Below are positions 45,111-56,127 of a stretch of 64,000 nucleotides of DNA, one piece after another. Within the stretch, counting starts at the first letter, position 1. Each line of letters opens with the position of its first letter. A program made the translations under genes and the position numbers. The notes under the pieces are model-generated. The model ran no database searches. It had not been told where the DNA came from and saw only the letters and a list, made by a program, of their open reading frames with translations. The DNA comes from Forficula auricularia (Eukaryota; Arthropoda; Insecta; Dermaptera; Forficulidae): positions 20,282,871 to 20,346,870 of the forward strand of contig JALMQS010000187.1 of NCBI GenBank assembly GCA_024734495.1. The letters are read 5' to 3'.

Positions 45111-46735
45111 CTTCTGCTTTCTGTTTTATGGTAAAACAAATTCTTTTGTTTTGGGGTAACGGGTAGGTTTGTACTTTTTTGTTCTTTTTGATAAATAAAT
45201 ACAAACTTGCTTCAGGGCCTAGCATCCCTGCCCACGTGAGCTTCATGATTATTTTATCAAGAGAATCATGTCCTATCCTAAACCTAATCCAACTTCGAAT
45301 CCATATGGTTTTCACAGATATATCTATTCCTCAGTGTAGTAGCTCGCCATATTTTAGCATCAACATTGAGATTACGACTAAGGTTTTCGTATCTGGTGAA
45401 AAACCAACATGCTTGATCAGATGGTCAACGAGAGAAAATTTCTTGCGTTCTTTTTAGATAACAAAAGCGTACAAACTCTACTTTAGGTACACATGCATCC
45501 TCGCTCATTCGGAGCTCATGATTTCCTTTAACAAGAGAATCATGTACGATCCCTAAACCTAATCAACTTCAATCCCTGTTTTCACTGATCCTTATTCCTC
45601 AGGTAGTAAGGCACGTCCTTTCTAATACTAATATTGAGACTACGACTGAGGTGTTCTTGGTTTATGAAAACCGAAATGCGTTATCAATGGGTAACGAGTA
45701 GAAAATTCTCTGTTCTTTAGATACCAAAGAACTACTGTATAATCTCACTATGATCATGATTTTTTACCAAAGAATCAATATGTACTGTCCCTAAACCTAA
45801 TCAACCTTCTTAAATACCTGTTTTCACTGATCCTTATTCCTGTGTAGTTGCTTGTCCTTCAAATACTAACATTGGATGGATTAAGGTTTTCATTTATAAA
45901 AAACTAAATTTTATCAATGTGTAATGAGTAGTGTGTACTTTTTCTTGATGGGCCAGTGCGAAATCATCAGGCATGCGCATCCCAGCTCCACGTGAGCTCT
46001 TCCAAGGGGATTCTTTTTGTCGAGAATCATGTCCATCACTAAACCTAATCAACTTCAACTTGTTTTTCACTGATCCATTCTCAGTAAAAAAAAAAAGTTG
46101 CTTCGTCCTTCTAATAATTAGTTTCATTACTGATGACTAAGGTTTTTTATTTTTATGAAAACCAAATTTTTATAAAGTTTAGGGAGTAAGTTGGTTTATA
46201 GTGAAACATGATGTCATGGAATTATTATTATCATTATGGTGTTTCACAAAGAGGAAATAAAATTAAAAAATAAAAAATTTTACTTAATAGGTAAATTATA
46301 GATGTGTATTTATTTAATTTTTTGATAACAAAAGTACAAACCTACCAGGCATAGCATGCTCTGCTCTATCGTGAGCGTCACAAGGATTCTTTTATCAAGA
46401 GAATCATGTCCATCCCTAAACCTAATCAACTTCAATCCCTGTTTTCATGATCCTTATTCCTCAGGTAGTTGTTCGTCCTTCTAATACTAACATTGAGATG
46501 ACGACTAAGTGTTTTCATTTTATGGAAAAACCAATTATCATAGGTGTTCTATAGGTGTACTTTTGCTCCTTTGAATATACATATATATATATATAGATAA
46601 ATAAAGTACAAACCTTTACTTCAGGGCAAATGGCATCCCCACACGTGAGCCATGATTCTTTTTACCTAAAGAAACATGTTCAGCATCCCCATCCCTAACT
46701 TAATCAATTGAACCTTCTGTTTTCATAGAAATCCC
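45111..46735 (+). repeat. satellite array, second block, degraded
   Basis: About six recognisable but indel-rich monomers continue after the duplicated flank. A family F element at 46174-46250 interrupts one. A short TA repeat lies at about 46580. Confidence 0.8.
46174..46250 (+). mobile_element. family F element within satellite
   Basis: The phrase 'ggtttatagtgaaacatgat' and the closing 'atggtgtttcac' match family F at 13676 and 51653. The target duplication is not resolved in the degraded satellite. Confidence 0.5.
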
Positions 46736-47045
46736 GCCCCTTCGAAATCGAACACCTGCGGCATATTTATATTTTATCTTCGTAGTAATAGTGTCTTCCT
46801 CATAAAAGATGATCAAGTCCAAGCCACGAGTTTGGCTGATAAGGTAAGATATCTTTATAATAACCTTTTCTATAAATACCGTAAATTCTTCAAGTACTTT
46901 ATTCTAAGTTTCGAAAAAGATCAATTAAATAAATAATATATTAAATATAATTTTATAACCGAATTTTTCTATAAAAAATACTTTAAATTGCTTATATTAT
47001 TTTACTGATTGGCTTCTTTATTTTTCCCGGTAGGTGCTTGTTAAC
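46736..47045 (+). repeat. satellite 3' flank, copy 2
   Basis: This is a second copy of the segment at 44758-45110, ending near 'ggtaggtgctt' as copy 1 ends near 'ggcaggtgct'. Beyond it the sequence is apparently unique. Confidence 0.75.
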
Positions 47046-47817
47046 GCTTCGAGACTAAGATTTCTCTTAGACTCCTTTAGATCAAATCTAGAGATTTGAA
47101 ATGACCGTGTATGTCGCCACCAAATAACTCCCGCTTAACATAAAAAGAGAAGGGGGATCTTAATTCCTTTGGTTAATTAATTAACCTGGATGAAGCGAAT
47201 TAATCTCCTCTCGGTTTTTTATTATGCACGAGTCTCAATCCCCTTCCACTTTGAAGGAATTATTTAGAATTAATGTATATAGTCTGCAGGCAAGGATCCC
47301 ATCCACGAATGCCTTATTCTGACTTGGTTAAATATTTTAGACTTACCGCTAGTTAAAAGGAACTTGGGGTTGGTTTTAAAAACAAATGAAGGTGCTAATG
47401 TTATATATTTTAACAAGTTGATGAGATCATCAAACCGATTTATTAACAGAAAGGACAAAAAACTCAACAATGATTCAGAACAACAAAATAGTTAGTTATA
47501 AGAATATTATGATTGAAAATTAGATAAAGTAAAAAAAATGAAACAAAATGCAAAATAACAGAATGAGCTTTGAAAGAAAATAAATCTATTTTAAATATAA
47601 TAAAGTATATTTAGAAATATAAATTTTAGAAAAACTATTTTTTTATTTAGAGGAAATAAAAAATAACCTTCCTAAATGGTTAGATTAAACGATTATTTAA
47701 CTTTGTAAATAAACAGAAATATAGTTCTAGGGTTAAAACTAATTTTAAATGAACAGAAATAATTGGAACCTTTGGAATATTGAATTCCTATGAGAAAATA
47801 TTTATTCTCTTTGAATA
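47046..47817. other. unique AT-rich DNA up to the gap
   Basis: No coding sequence or repeats were recognised between the satellite flank and the run of N. Confidence 0.4.
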
Positions 47818-47917
47818 NNNNNNNNNNNNNNNNNNNNNNNNNNNNNNNNNNNNNNNNNNNNNNNNNNNNNNNNNNNNNNNNNNNNNNNNNNNNNNNNNNN
47901 NNNNNNNNNNNNNNNNN
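47818..47917. other. assembly gap of 100 N
   Basis: Exactly 100 undetermined bases are present, the usual placeholder for a gap of unknown size. Reading frames that cross it are meaningless. Confidence 0.99.
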
Positions 47918-48388
47918 TCAAAAGCCAAAAGCAAGACAACCCTGATGCAAAAATCCGCAAACCACATACTACTACTATTCTTCACCATTACTACCATTAC
48001 TACTTTTGAACAGCACATCAAATGAATGAAAAATTTAAGCAGAAAAAAACAATAAATTAATGACACAAACAAACAAACAACAACATACTTCTGGAAGAAA
48101 CAATCAATATCCTTCAATGATTTTTAAAAAATTTTCCCAAGTATCCCCAAAGAGAAAACCTGCAGAAAATTCAGAATTCTGGCAAAAATTACAGAAAAAC
48201 AAAGCTTGAAATTACCCCAAGTCCAAATTAGGCAAAAGCCTATTGAAACCTCCTAACTTACTTGAGCAAAAGTTATTTGTTAAACGTTTAAGCTCTGTAC
48301 GGCTCTTTCCAGTCCTCCTGATAATGTCACCCTTCTACATCCAAATATCTCCTCCTCTCACTCCTGACTCTCTCACTATCCCTCCAAA

Positions 48389-48458
48389 ATGACAGCCTAC
48401 AAGAGTGATGCTGCAAGCAGAATTTACAAGTTAAAAGAGACAAAGCAAACCGATAATG
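48389..48458 (+). CDS. candidate first coding exon (speculative)
   Basis: An ATG in the good context CCAAAATGACA opens a 70-base frame beginning MTAYKSDAASRIYKLKE. The frame runs without a stop into AATG|GTAAGT, a strong splice donor at 48459. The surrounding 47918-48700 is less AT-rich than its neighbours, has no repeats found elsewhere in the window, and contains CAG and TC runs, as 5' regions of animal genes often do. The peptide is not recognised and no downstream exon was identified. It could equally be chance. Confidence 0.25.
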
Positions 48459-48984
48459 GTAAGTCACATTAGGACAGATGAGGGGACCGGGGTGGGGAGG
48501 GGGAGGTCATTTGGCCTAGATTTGCAGCAGCAGCAGCAGCGTGTCCTGCTCTCCGGTCTCAGGTTCACCTTTCAAATCTGAAGATCCATCCATCCACCTC
48601 TTCTCCTGTGCAGCCGACAAACACACGGACAGAAAAACCACTTTCTCTTCTCTCTCTCTCTCTCGTTAGCATTCTTTTTCGCGCTTTAAAATAACTAACT
48701 CATCCTTCAACTACCTACTGATCATCATAATTCTTTAAACAAATTTCATCATTAAGAAATATTTCATTTATATCCCTGTAAAGCCGTGTTTCTCAACAGC
48801 CACTCTTATACACTAATTATCTACTTATCTAACTTATTATTCAAAATACAAAAATAATTTAATAGTTTTTTTTTTAACTTATAATATTACTAGTACCTGA
48901 CCCCTACTAACCTTAATTGGATATTTTTCTTGAAATATAACACTGCTTGACAAAAATTAACCAAAAATTTGTAACAGTAAACTT

Positions 48985-49803
48985 AAATAAGCTGACGTGT
49001 TCTGATGTGGCCATCCACTTGACTTTACCATAGCAACCTGGCCTCTCACTTATATTTAATATTTAATAAAATTATTTTATAATCATGTAGGGAAGGGGTT
49101 AATTTGCATTTTTAGATTACTCTGGGCCCACTGATTATGTATACAAAATTTGGTTTGAGTTTGGTACAAGAGCCTAGATTCTCATTTTATGACCCCCGCC
49201 CCCGTTTTGGGGGGTTACTTTTTGCATTTTTAGATTACTCTGGGCCCACGGATTATGTATACAAAATTTGGTTGAGTTTGGTACAAAAGAGATCTAGATT
49301 TTCATTTTTGACCCCCTCATTTTGGTCGCTTAGTTTTTCCATTTTTAGACTTCTGAGGGCCCACTGATTATGTATACAAAATTTGGTTGAGTTTGCCCAA
49401 ATAGCCTATATTATTAATTTTTTAACCCCCAATCCACCCCCTTAATTTTGGGTCGATATGCACCAAAATCTAATCAGCTCTTAATCTCAATGGACCAAAA
49501 CTACCTGTGAAATTTGGTTTTGATATTCACACTAGTTTTTGAGCTAGCTCGTCCACGAAAATTTGGTAACGCACAGACTAACTAACAGACATTTTGACGA
49601 AACAATTATTATCTCGAAAAATATAATTATTTCGATGTTCACTTATTAGAGCTTTTTGTAGAGCGAAATGCCATGGATTTGCTCAATTTTTTTAATCGAA
49701 ATAGTTAAAGCCGTTTTTGAGATATTTAGAATAAAAGAAGGAAAAAAAAAGACTTTTTTCATGCACGATTACAATACTTGACCATACCCTGTATGGTAAA
49801 GTA
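48985..49803 (-). repeat. interspersed repeat family A, copy 2
   Basis: This runs from 'aataagctgacgtgttctga' to 'accctgtatggtaaagta'. The internal block 'gattatgtatacaaaatttg' is repeated three times, with pyrimidine-rich phrases between. This multiplies a module that appears fewer times in copy 1. It is non-coding. Confidence 0.75.
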
Positions 49804-49804
49804 A

Positions 49805-50540
49805 TAAAAGGAAATCGTTTTTTTTCTCTCTCAAATAGGTATCACCTGTGTTTATTAATTGTGAAATAAACCCGAATAGTTAGTTTTAAGTATTCATGGT
49901 GGGATTTAATTTATAATTCCTAACCTCTCTCTCTCTCTTTCCCTCTCGAATTAAATAGAATCCTAATTGCAATTTCATCCAAGTCTTAAAGTTAAACTCT
50001 CTCACGATTCACTCAGGTGCAATTTTGTAAGCCTATTTCACATTCTCGTTAATTAAACACAAAAAAAAAAAATTAAATTAAATCGATTTTATCGGACAAT
50101 TTTATCGTTGAAGAAATTACAATGCATTTCTTAAGAATTACACTTTGGATTTATTATATAAATCTTTTAGTCCAAAGGTTTTAATAATAATATAATGATA
50201 ATTCCGTTCTTTATAACTATTTAACTAATTCTATCTTGTAATAATATTAAGACTATATTTACTTATATCTAATTATTATTATTTTTCTTTTTTTTTCTTT
50301 CTTCATTATCAAAATTGTAAAAAATATAATGTCTAATCTATATAAATGATGGCCAAAATGAAACATCTGATTTCGAAGGCCAAAAGTTGTAATAAATAAA
50401 TAAATAAATAAATATACTTCCGGAAAAAAAAAAAAAAAAGGTTTTAAAATATATTAAAAAAAAAACAACAACTTATTTTGATAAAAAGAAAAATTGAGCA
50501 TGAACAAGTAAAAATCAAAATGGGCGTTTTTTTAGTCTTC
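49805..50540. other. AT-rich stretch, nothing recognised
   Basis: Simple A/T and TC runs only; no gene or shared repeat was seen. Confidence 0.35.
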
Positions 50541-50584
50541 AATTTAAAAGAAATTATTTTGCCGAGAGTAACAGAATTGTTGAT

Positions 50585-51562
50585 AAATTTATATATATAA
50601 AATTAAGGTTTTGTCTGTACATTGCTCCAAATCACGCCAAATTTTGGTTGCACACGTTTCAAGAAAAATAATGAACGAAAACAACCTCAACAAAATTTCT
50701 GTCTGTCTGTCTGTCTGTATGTCTGTCTGTTTCAGTTGCTCACGATTCACGTAAAAACGGCTGAAGGGATTATTATGAAATTTTATATTTGCATCAGAGT
50801 CTTCTAACTTACGTTTTTAGCTATATTATAACGTTTTGATATTTTGACCCCAGAAAGGGAAAATTATCAAATAACTACTAAACTATTAACCCTACGACAA
50901 CTTTTATAATAAACAAAGTTGTAGGGGGTGTAATTTCTGACAACTTTTGTTTAAAAAAATTTCACTAAAAAACCACCAAAAAGGGGGGGAGGGTGAAAAA
51001 ATGTAAATACTTTCCCTTGGAGCAAACGCAACCAAATTTTGTATACATAATCTCTAGGCCTCTAGAGAGCTAGAAATGCAAAAACTAACCACCCAAAATG
51101 GGGGGGGGTCAAAAAATGGAAATTCGTTCTCTTGGGCCAAAATCAATCAAATTTTGTATACATAATCTGTGGGTCACTAGAAGGCTAGAAATGCAAAAAC
51201 TGGGTTCGGGGGTGGAATGGAGTGGGCATGGGTTAGGGTATAGGGTGCGCGGGGTGGAATGGGGGAGGGGTAAGGAGTGAGCCGGAGTAAGGTGGGGGTG
51301 CAAGGGCTGTTGCCGGGTGGAGTTCAGGGGGCGTAGCGGGTGTGGGGTCCAGAGGGCTAGGCGGGGGTGCCCAGGGTTGGAGGGCACGGGGTGGATGGGG
51401 TGCGGGGTCTGAGGTGGTGTGGGGCGGGGGTTGGGCGTGGTGCGTGGGTGGGGGTGCTGGGCGGGTTTCGGGGAGGGGGTGAGGGCGGGGTTCGTGGGCT
51501 AGGGGTCCAGGGGTGCCCCCTGGCCTGCAAGAGGGCCGCCAAAGGCGGGCCTTGCAGCTAGT
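50585..51562 (+). mobile_element. Helitron-like element, nearly complete
   Basis: It starts near 'aaattaaggttttgtctgta', has CTGT repeats at about 50700, and a middle shared with 11640-12245 (reversed). A G-rich minisatellite at 51200-51530 follows. The 3' end is an imperfect hairpin GCAAG-GGGCCGCC-AAA-GGCGGGC-CTTGC and then AGCTAG followed by T at 51562. Hairpin plus CTAG is a Helitron-type terminus. It has no Rep/helicase frame, so it is non-autonomous. It disrupts a family B arm at 50541-50584. Confidence 0.7.
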
Positions 51563-51652
51563 TATATATATATATTAATACTCGTATATTTGATATACTT
51601 ATATATTTATGAATCGGTGTTTGATGAAAGGAAGTAAGTCCATATTTTGACA

Positions 51653-51766
51653 ATAAAGTTTAGGGAAAGCGGTGTTGGTTTATAGTGAAACATATTAAAC
51701 AAAGGAATTATTATTTAACGGGTTATGTGAAACACCACTATAACCCGTTAAATAATAATTCCTTTG
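51653..51766. mobile_element. family F element, 13 bp target duplication
   Basis: The 13-base CCATATTTTGACA occurs at 51640-51652 and 51767-51779. The element starts 'ataaagtttagggaaagcgg' and ends in a hairpin with arms 'aacgggttat' and 'ataacccgtt' extended to about 26 bp. It is too short to encode anything. Confidence 0.8.
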
Positions 51767-51779
51767 CCATATTTTGACA

Positions 51780-52260
51780 TTTCGAATTTTAAGATGATTT
51801 CCACCAATAGAATACTTTTTCATTAAAAAAAAAAAAAGAAAATTTGAAATTTGTTAATTTACAAGTCTTAAAAACGTTTTTTTTTTTTCAGGACATGGTT
51901 AATTTTGTTCAACCGTTTTTCAACATACCCTGACGGCTCTAACGATTTCGCTAAAATTTGGTTTACTTATCAAGTATCAGATTATATTATATGTGTCAAA
52001 TTTTAATTGGATTGAAATACAGGATGTAAATTAGTCATGTCGTAAAATAAATATTTTAATCGTTCATATCTCGTTTTCGGCATGAACTCACAGAGGTTTG
52101 AAATTTAAAACTTAAGCTATCTAGATGCTACAAGAAGTACCACAAGAATTTGGCTAAAATAGAAAAACCAGAAGTTGATGTTTATGTACGTAAGAATATA
52201 CCCTCTGCGTTTGGCAACCATAAATCTCAGAGCTACGAAATTCAAAACTTAAGCTCGATA
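51780..52260. other. repeat-like sequence, no gene
   Basis: The phrases 'caaccgtttttcaacatacc' and 'aacttaagctatctagatgc' resemble material near 52430-52600 and 53910-53945, so this is probably an old transposon. No termini or ORF can be defined. Confidence 0.4.
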
Positions 52261-52270
52261 TAGGATAGAT

Positions 52271-52405
52271 CGAGGGGTGAACAGCGACCTAATATGCTGT
52301 ACACTTACTTCCACTTGTACTTCCAAATATTTCCAAGTACTTCCAAATATTTCCAATTACTTCCAAAGAGGTGTAGACCTACTTCCAATCGCGGATCACC
52401 CCTCG
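52271..52405. mobile_element. MITE family M, copy 3 (short)
   Basis: The 135 bp element is bounded by CGAGGGGTGAACAGCG and its inverse. It holds only a few units of the same minisatellite as 34600-35046. The flanks GGATAGAT and GGAAAGAA match at 6 of 8 positions, consistent with an old 8 bp duplication. Confidence 0.8.
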
Positions 52406-52723
52406 GGAAAGAAGGAGTATAGCAAGCTTTTGGTTGAAATCGGAACACCCTAAGTGGACATGAAAGATTTTTTTTTATTTCTCAAAAACGACACAACGAT
52501 TTTTTTTAAATTTGTGTACTTATCAAATGTCATGAGTTATTAGTCGTGTATAGATTTTAATCCGATTGAAATAAAGAAAGGGGGTGTAAATTAGGAGTGT
52601 AGCAAAATAAATATTTTAATTCACAAAGAGAAACAAAGAGGTTGTCCTCTGCTTGATGCAAATAAACATACACATATATATCGAGATGATATATCTGTAT
52701 ATATATATATTATTTATTTGTTT

Positions 52724-52762
52724 GAGACTATAGTTTCGAAGACTTGGTCTTCATCATCAGTC
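52724..52762 (-). ncRNA. hammerhead ribozyme motif (family B)
   Basis: CUGAUGA is the complement of 52754-52760, stem II GAAGAC/GUCUUC is perfect, GAAAC is the complement of 52733-52737, and UAUA and GUC follow. All core bases are present. Confidence 0.7.
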
Positions 52763-53011
52763 TTTCTTCAATTATAAATGTTTTTCATGGAGTCAATATC
52801 ATATGGATATTGAAAACTTGGTGTTCCTTCGTCACTGCTGGTCGGCTAGGATCCTTATTTTTGTTACAATAAAGGGGAAATGACCTAATAGAAGGGAAAT
52901 AAAAGACAAGCATCGATTTTAAAATAATAATGTAAATTCACAAAGAGAAACAAAGAGGTTGTCCTCTGCTTGATGCAAATAAACATACACACATATATAT
53001 CGAATTTATTT

Positions 53012-53050
53012 GAGACTATAGTTTCGAAGACTTGTTCTTCATCATCAGTC
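53012..53050 (-). ncRNA. hammerhead ribozyme motif (family B), one stem II mismatch
   Basis: CUGAUGA is the complement of 53042-53048 and GAAAC the complement of 53021-53025. Stem II reads GAAGAA against GUCUUC, with the loop-closing pair lost. GUC is retained. Confidence 0.65.
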
Positions 53051-53165
53051 TTTTTTAATTATAAATATTGTTTTTCATGGAGTCAATACCTTATGGATAT
53101 TGAAATTTTTTGAACTTTTTTAATATCCATACGGCATTGACAAAACAATATTTATAATTAAAAAA

Positions 53166-53204
53166 GACTGATGATGAAGACCAAGTCTTCGAAACTATAG
53201 TCTC
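53166..53204 (+). ncRNA. hammerhead ribozyme motif (family B)
   Basis: CUGAUGA is at 53168-53174, stem II is perfect, and GAAAC is at 53191-53195. Loop UAUA and GUC at 53200-53202 predict cleavage after 53202. Stem I is only about 2 bp next to the core. Confidence 0.7.
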
Positions 53205-53369
53205 AAACAAATAAATAATATATATATACAGATATATCATCTCGATATATAGGTATGTGTGTATGTTTATTTGCATCAAGCAGAGGACACCTCTTTGTTT
53301 CTCTTTATTGAATCAACAACTCTGCTACTTTCGGCAAAACAAATACTTTTCAATTAAATATTTTAATCA

Positions 53370-54435
53370 TTCATATATCATGATGATAAATGCTTTTTGA
53401 TTGTAGGTACCTTTGGTGTACACACTTTCAATAATGTAAAAACCTTCAGAGAATTAGTTGTACATTTAGTAAACCTTCAATGAACCTTCAGAGAAATAAT
53501 AAGAGAAACAAATACAAATTGATTATTATTAATTAGAGACCTTTAATATATATATTAGCACAAACAAAGAAAACGTTTACATACCTTCAGGCCACTTTTT
53601 TGATTGCTTGCTTATTTCAAACTATAACTTACTTTTATTTAGTTAATAAACTAAATATTGATTGACTATGACGAAAAATATATAGTCGAATGAATATACC
53701 AGCGTAAAATGTGGTGCGATATTGTTTGAGATGTTTACTCGATGAAGTTTGAAATAAGAAGAATGACAAAATACGATATTATTTGGAGCCTGGGTACAAA
53801 AAGGATGCATCTTAGGGATGTTTCTGTCTTTTCTAGGGCACAAAAATCCCTAGCGCCGAGAAAGCGAATTAGCGTGGATTTTGAATTTTCTATATGTTTA
53901 CTTATATTTAACCACTTGGAATTTTTAAACTTAAAGCTATCTAGAGGCAAAAAGTTACCGAGCATCGCTCGATGGCCCAGGCACTTGTATATTAAGTGAA
54001 AGTAAATTGAAGAAGAAGAATCCCGACTAATGATAGATTTCACTTGGAAAATAATGAAATATTAACAGACGGAACACTCTCAGCATGAATCACTCTAATC
54101 ATAAGCCTTATAATAGATCTTATAGAAATTAATTCGATAACTTTGTTTAAAAAAAATAAAATAAAATAAACGTGATTTGATCTATTATAGTCAGAGTAAC
54201 TTGTTGTTTTTTTTCATTAGGATGATTCTATTCAATTTACTTTTCCTTTCTCTTTAAGATTCTATAGAGTGGGTTGCATTCAGAATTATAGGCCAGTTTT
54301 ATCGATCGATAATTCTATAGTTTTATTTTTCAAAATTGTTTCGCAAATTACTCAGCAAATGTTGCTTTAATGGTAACCAGGAAGCTACTGGAATCTTCCT
54401 TCTTCCCTGTCTCTCGGACACAAAATTACAAAAAA
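53370..54435. other. no gene; hairpin motif near 53955
   Basis: Opposing frames at 53643-54043 overlap on both strands and show no domain. The hairpin-forming 'ttaccgagcatcgctcgatg' at about 53955 recurs at about 62283 with similar neighbours ('ccaggcactt' and 'ccaggaactt'), so it marks a repeat end, possibly Helitron-type. Confidence 0.4.
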
Positions 54436-54437
54436 AA

Positions 54438-55596
54438 ATAAGCTGACGTGTTCTGATGTGGCCATCCACTTGACTTTACCATACAACCTGGCCCCTCACT
54501 AATATTTAATATTTAATAAAATTATTTATAATCATGTAGGGGGGGGGGTTAGTTTTTGCATTTTTAGACTCCTGGGACCCACTGATTATGTATACAAAAT
54601 TTGGTTGTATTTGGTAAATAGCAAAGATTTTCATTTTTTGACCTCCTCCCCCCATTTCGGGCGGTTAGTTTTTGCATTTTTAGACTTCTGGGAGTCCACT
54701 GATTATGTATACAAAATTTGGTTGATTTTACTCAAACGACCTAGATTTTTAATTTTTAACCCCCCCTCGACCCCCCTTAATTTTGGGTCGATATGCACCA
54801 AAATCTAATCAGCTCTTAATCTCAATGGACCAAAACTGCGTGTGAAATTTGGTTTCGATATTCACACTAGTTTTTGAGCTAGCTCGTACACAAATTTGGT
54901 AACGCACAGACTAACTAACTAATATATACATTTTGACACAACAATTTTTATCTCGAAAAATATAATTTTTTCGATGTTCACTTATTAGAGCTTTTTTGCA
55001 GAGGAAAGTTAGAGGGGGTTAGTTTTTGCATTTTTTAGAGTCCTGGGGGCCCACTGATTATGTATACAAAATTTGGTTGAGTTTGGTTCAAGGGCCTAAA
55101 TTTCTATTTATAGGCCCCCCCCCATTTTGAGCTGTTAGTTTAGGCATTTTTAGACTTCTGGGGTCCCACTGATTATATATACAAAATTTGGTTGAGTTTG
55201 CTCAAATGGCCTAGATTTTTAATTTTTAACCCCCCTCCACCCCTCAATTTTAGGTCGATATGCACCAAAATCTAATCAGCTCTTAATCTCAATGGACCAA
55301 AACTACGTGTGAAATTTGGTTTCGATATTCACACTAGTGTTTGAGCTAGCTCGTCCACAAAAATTTGGTAACGCACAGACTAACTAACAGACATTTTGAC
55401 AAAACAATTATTATCTCGAAAAATATAATTTTTTCGATGTTCACTTATTAGAGCTTTTTTGTAGACCTAAATGCCATGGTTTCGCTGAATTTTTTTAATC
55501 AAAATAGTTTCAACCGTTTTTGAGATATTTTGAAAAAAAGCAAAAAAAAAAACACTTTTTTCCATGCACGATTACATACCCTGTATGGTAAAGTAA
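54438..55596 (-). repeat. interspersed repeat family A, two fused copies
   Basis: A copy beginning 'aataagctgacgtgttctga' breaks off near 55005 ('cttttttgcagag'). A second set of internal modules then continues to 'accctgtatggtaaagta' at 55596. The fusion suggests unequal recombination between copies. Confidence 0.7.
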
Positions 55597-56127
55597 AAAA
55601 TTATATAAGGTCAAATTGAATCAGATATGTTTTCTAGTAAGTGCATACAAATTTTTAAGGAATTTTATAATTTTATTTGGGGCCGCATTCATCGCAGTGC
55701 TGGGCCGCATGCGGGTTAGCACAGCTCTGGGCTAGATAGTATTAGGACATTAGGAATTTTCTCTTCTGATCAAATATTCTCGATTTTATCAAAATCGAAC
55801 CAATCAATTATGTAAATTAAATTATTACTTTACCATACAGTGTATGGTCAAGTATTGTAATCGTGCATGAAATAAGTGTTTTTTTTTCAAAATATCTCAA
55901 AAATGACTGAAACTATTTTGATTAAAAAAATTGAGCGAAACCATGCCATTTCGCTCTACAAAAAGCTCCAATAAGTGAACATCGAAAAAATTATATATTT
56001 CGAGATAATAATTGTTTTGTCAAAATGTCTGTTAGTTAGTCTGTGCGTTACCAAATTTTTGTGGACGAGCTAGCTCAAAAATAATGTGAATATCGAAACC
56101 AAATTAAACACGTAGTTTTGGTCTATT

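Larger units (their letters stand above)
52621..53355. mobile_element. family B element, copy 4: three hammerheads, 12 bp target duplication
   Basis: AAATATTTTAAT flanks the element at 52609-52620 and 53356-53367. Inside are two direct units starting 'tcacaaagagaaacaaagag' (52621 and 52938, offset about 317) and then an inverted unit ending 'cttttcaatt'. Hammerhead motifs lie at 52724-52762 and 53012-53050 on the minus strand and 53166-53204 on the plus strand. A head-to-tail pair plus an inverted copy is the arrangement described for Penelope terminal repeats. It has no ORF. Confidence 0.85.

Noticed and set aside
36994..45457. Many frames of 60-90 codons across the 36-46 kb array
   Set aside because: They are satellite translation, differ only by indels between monomers, and none runs across more than about one monomer.
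47780..48117. Frames on both strands crossing the run of N
   Set aside because: They contain about 34 undetermined residues and exist only because N codons cannot be stops.
51098..51561. Pro-rich minus-strand and Gly-rich plus-strand frames
   Set aside because: They are products of the G-rich tandem region in the Helitron-like element.
53643..54043. Frames of 66-102 codons on both strands
   Set aside because: They overlap each other in opposite orientation, have no recognised domain and lie in repeat-like sequence.
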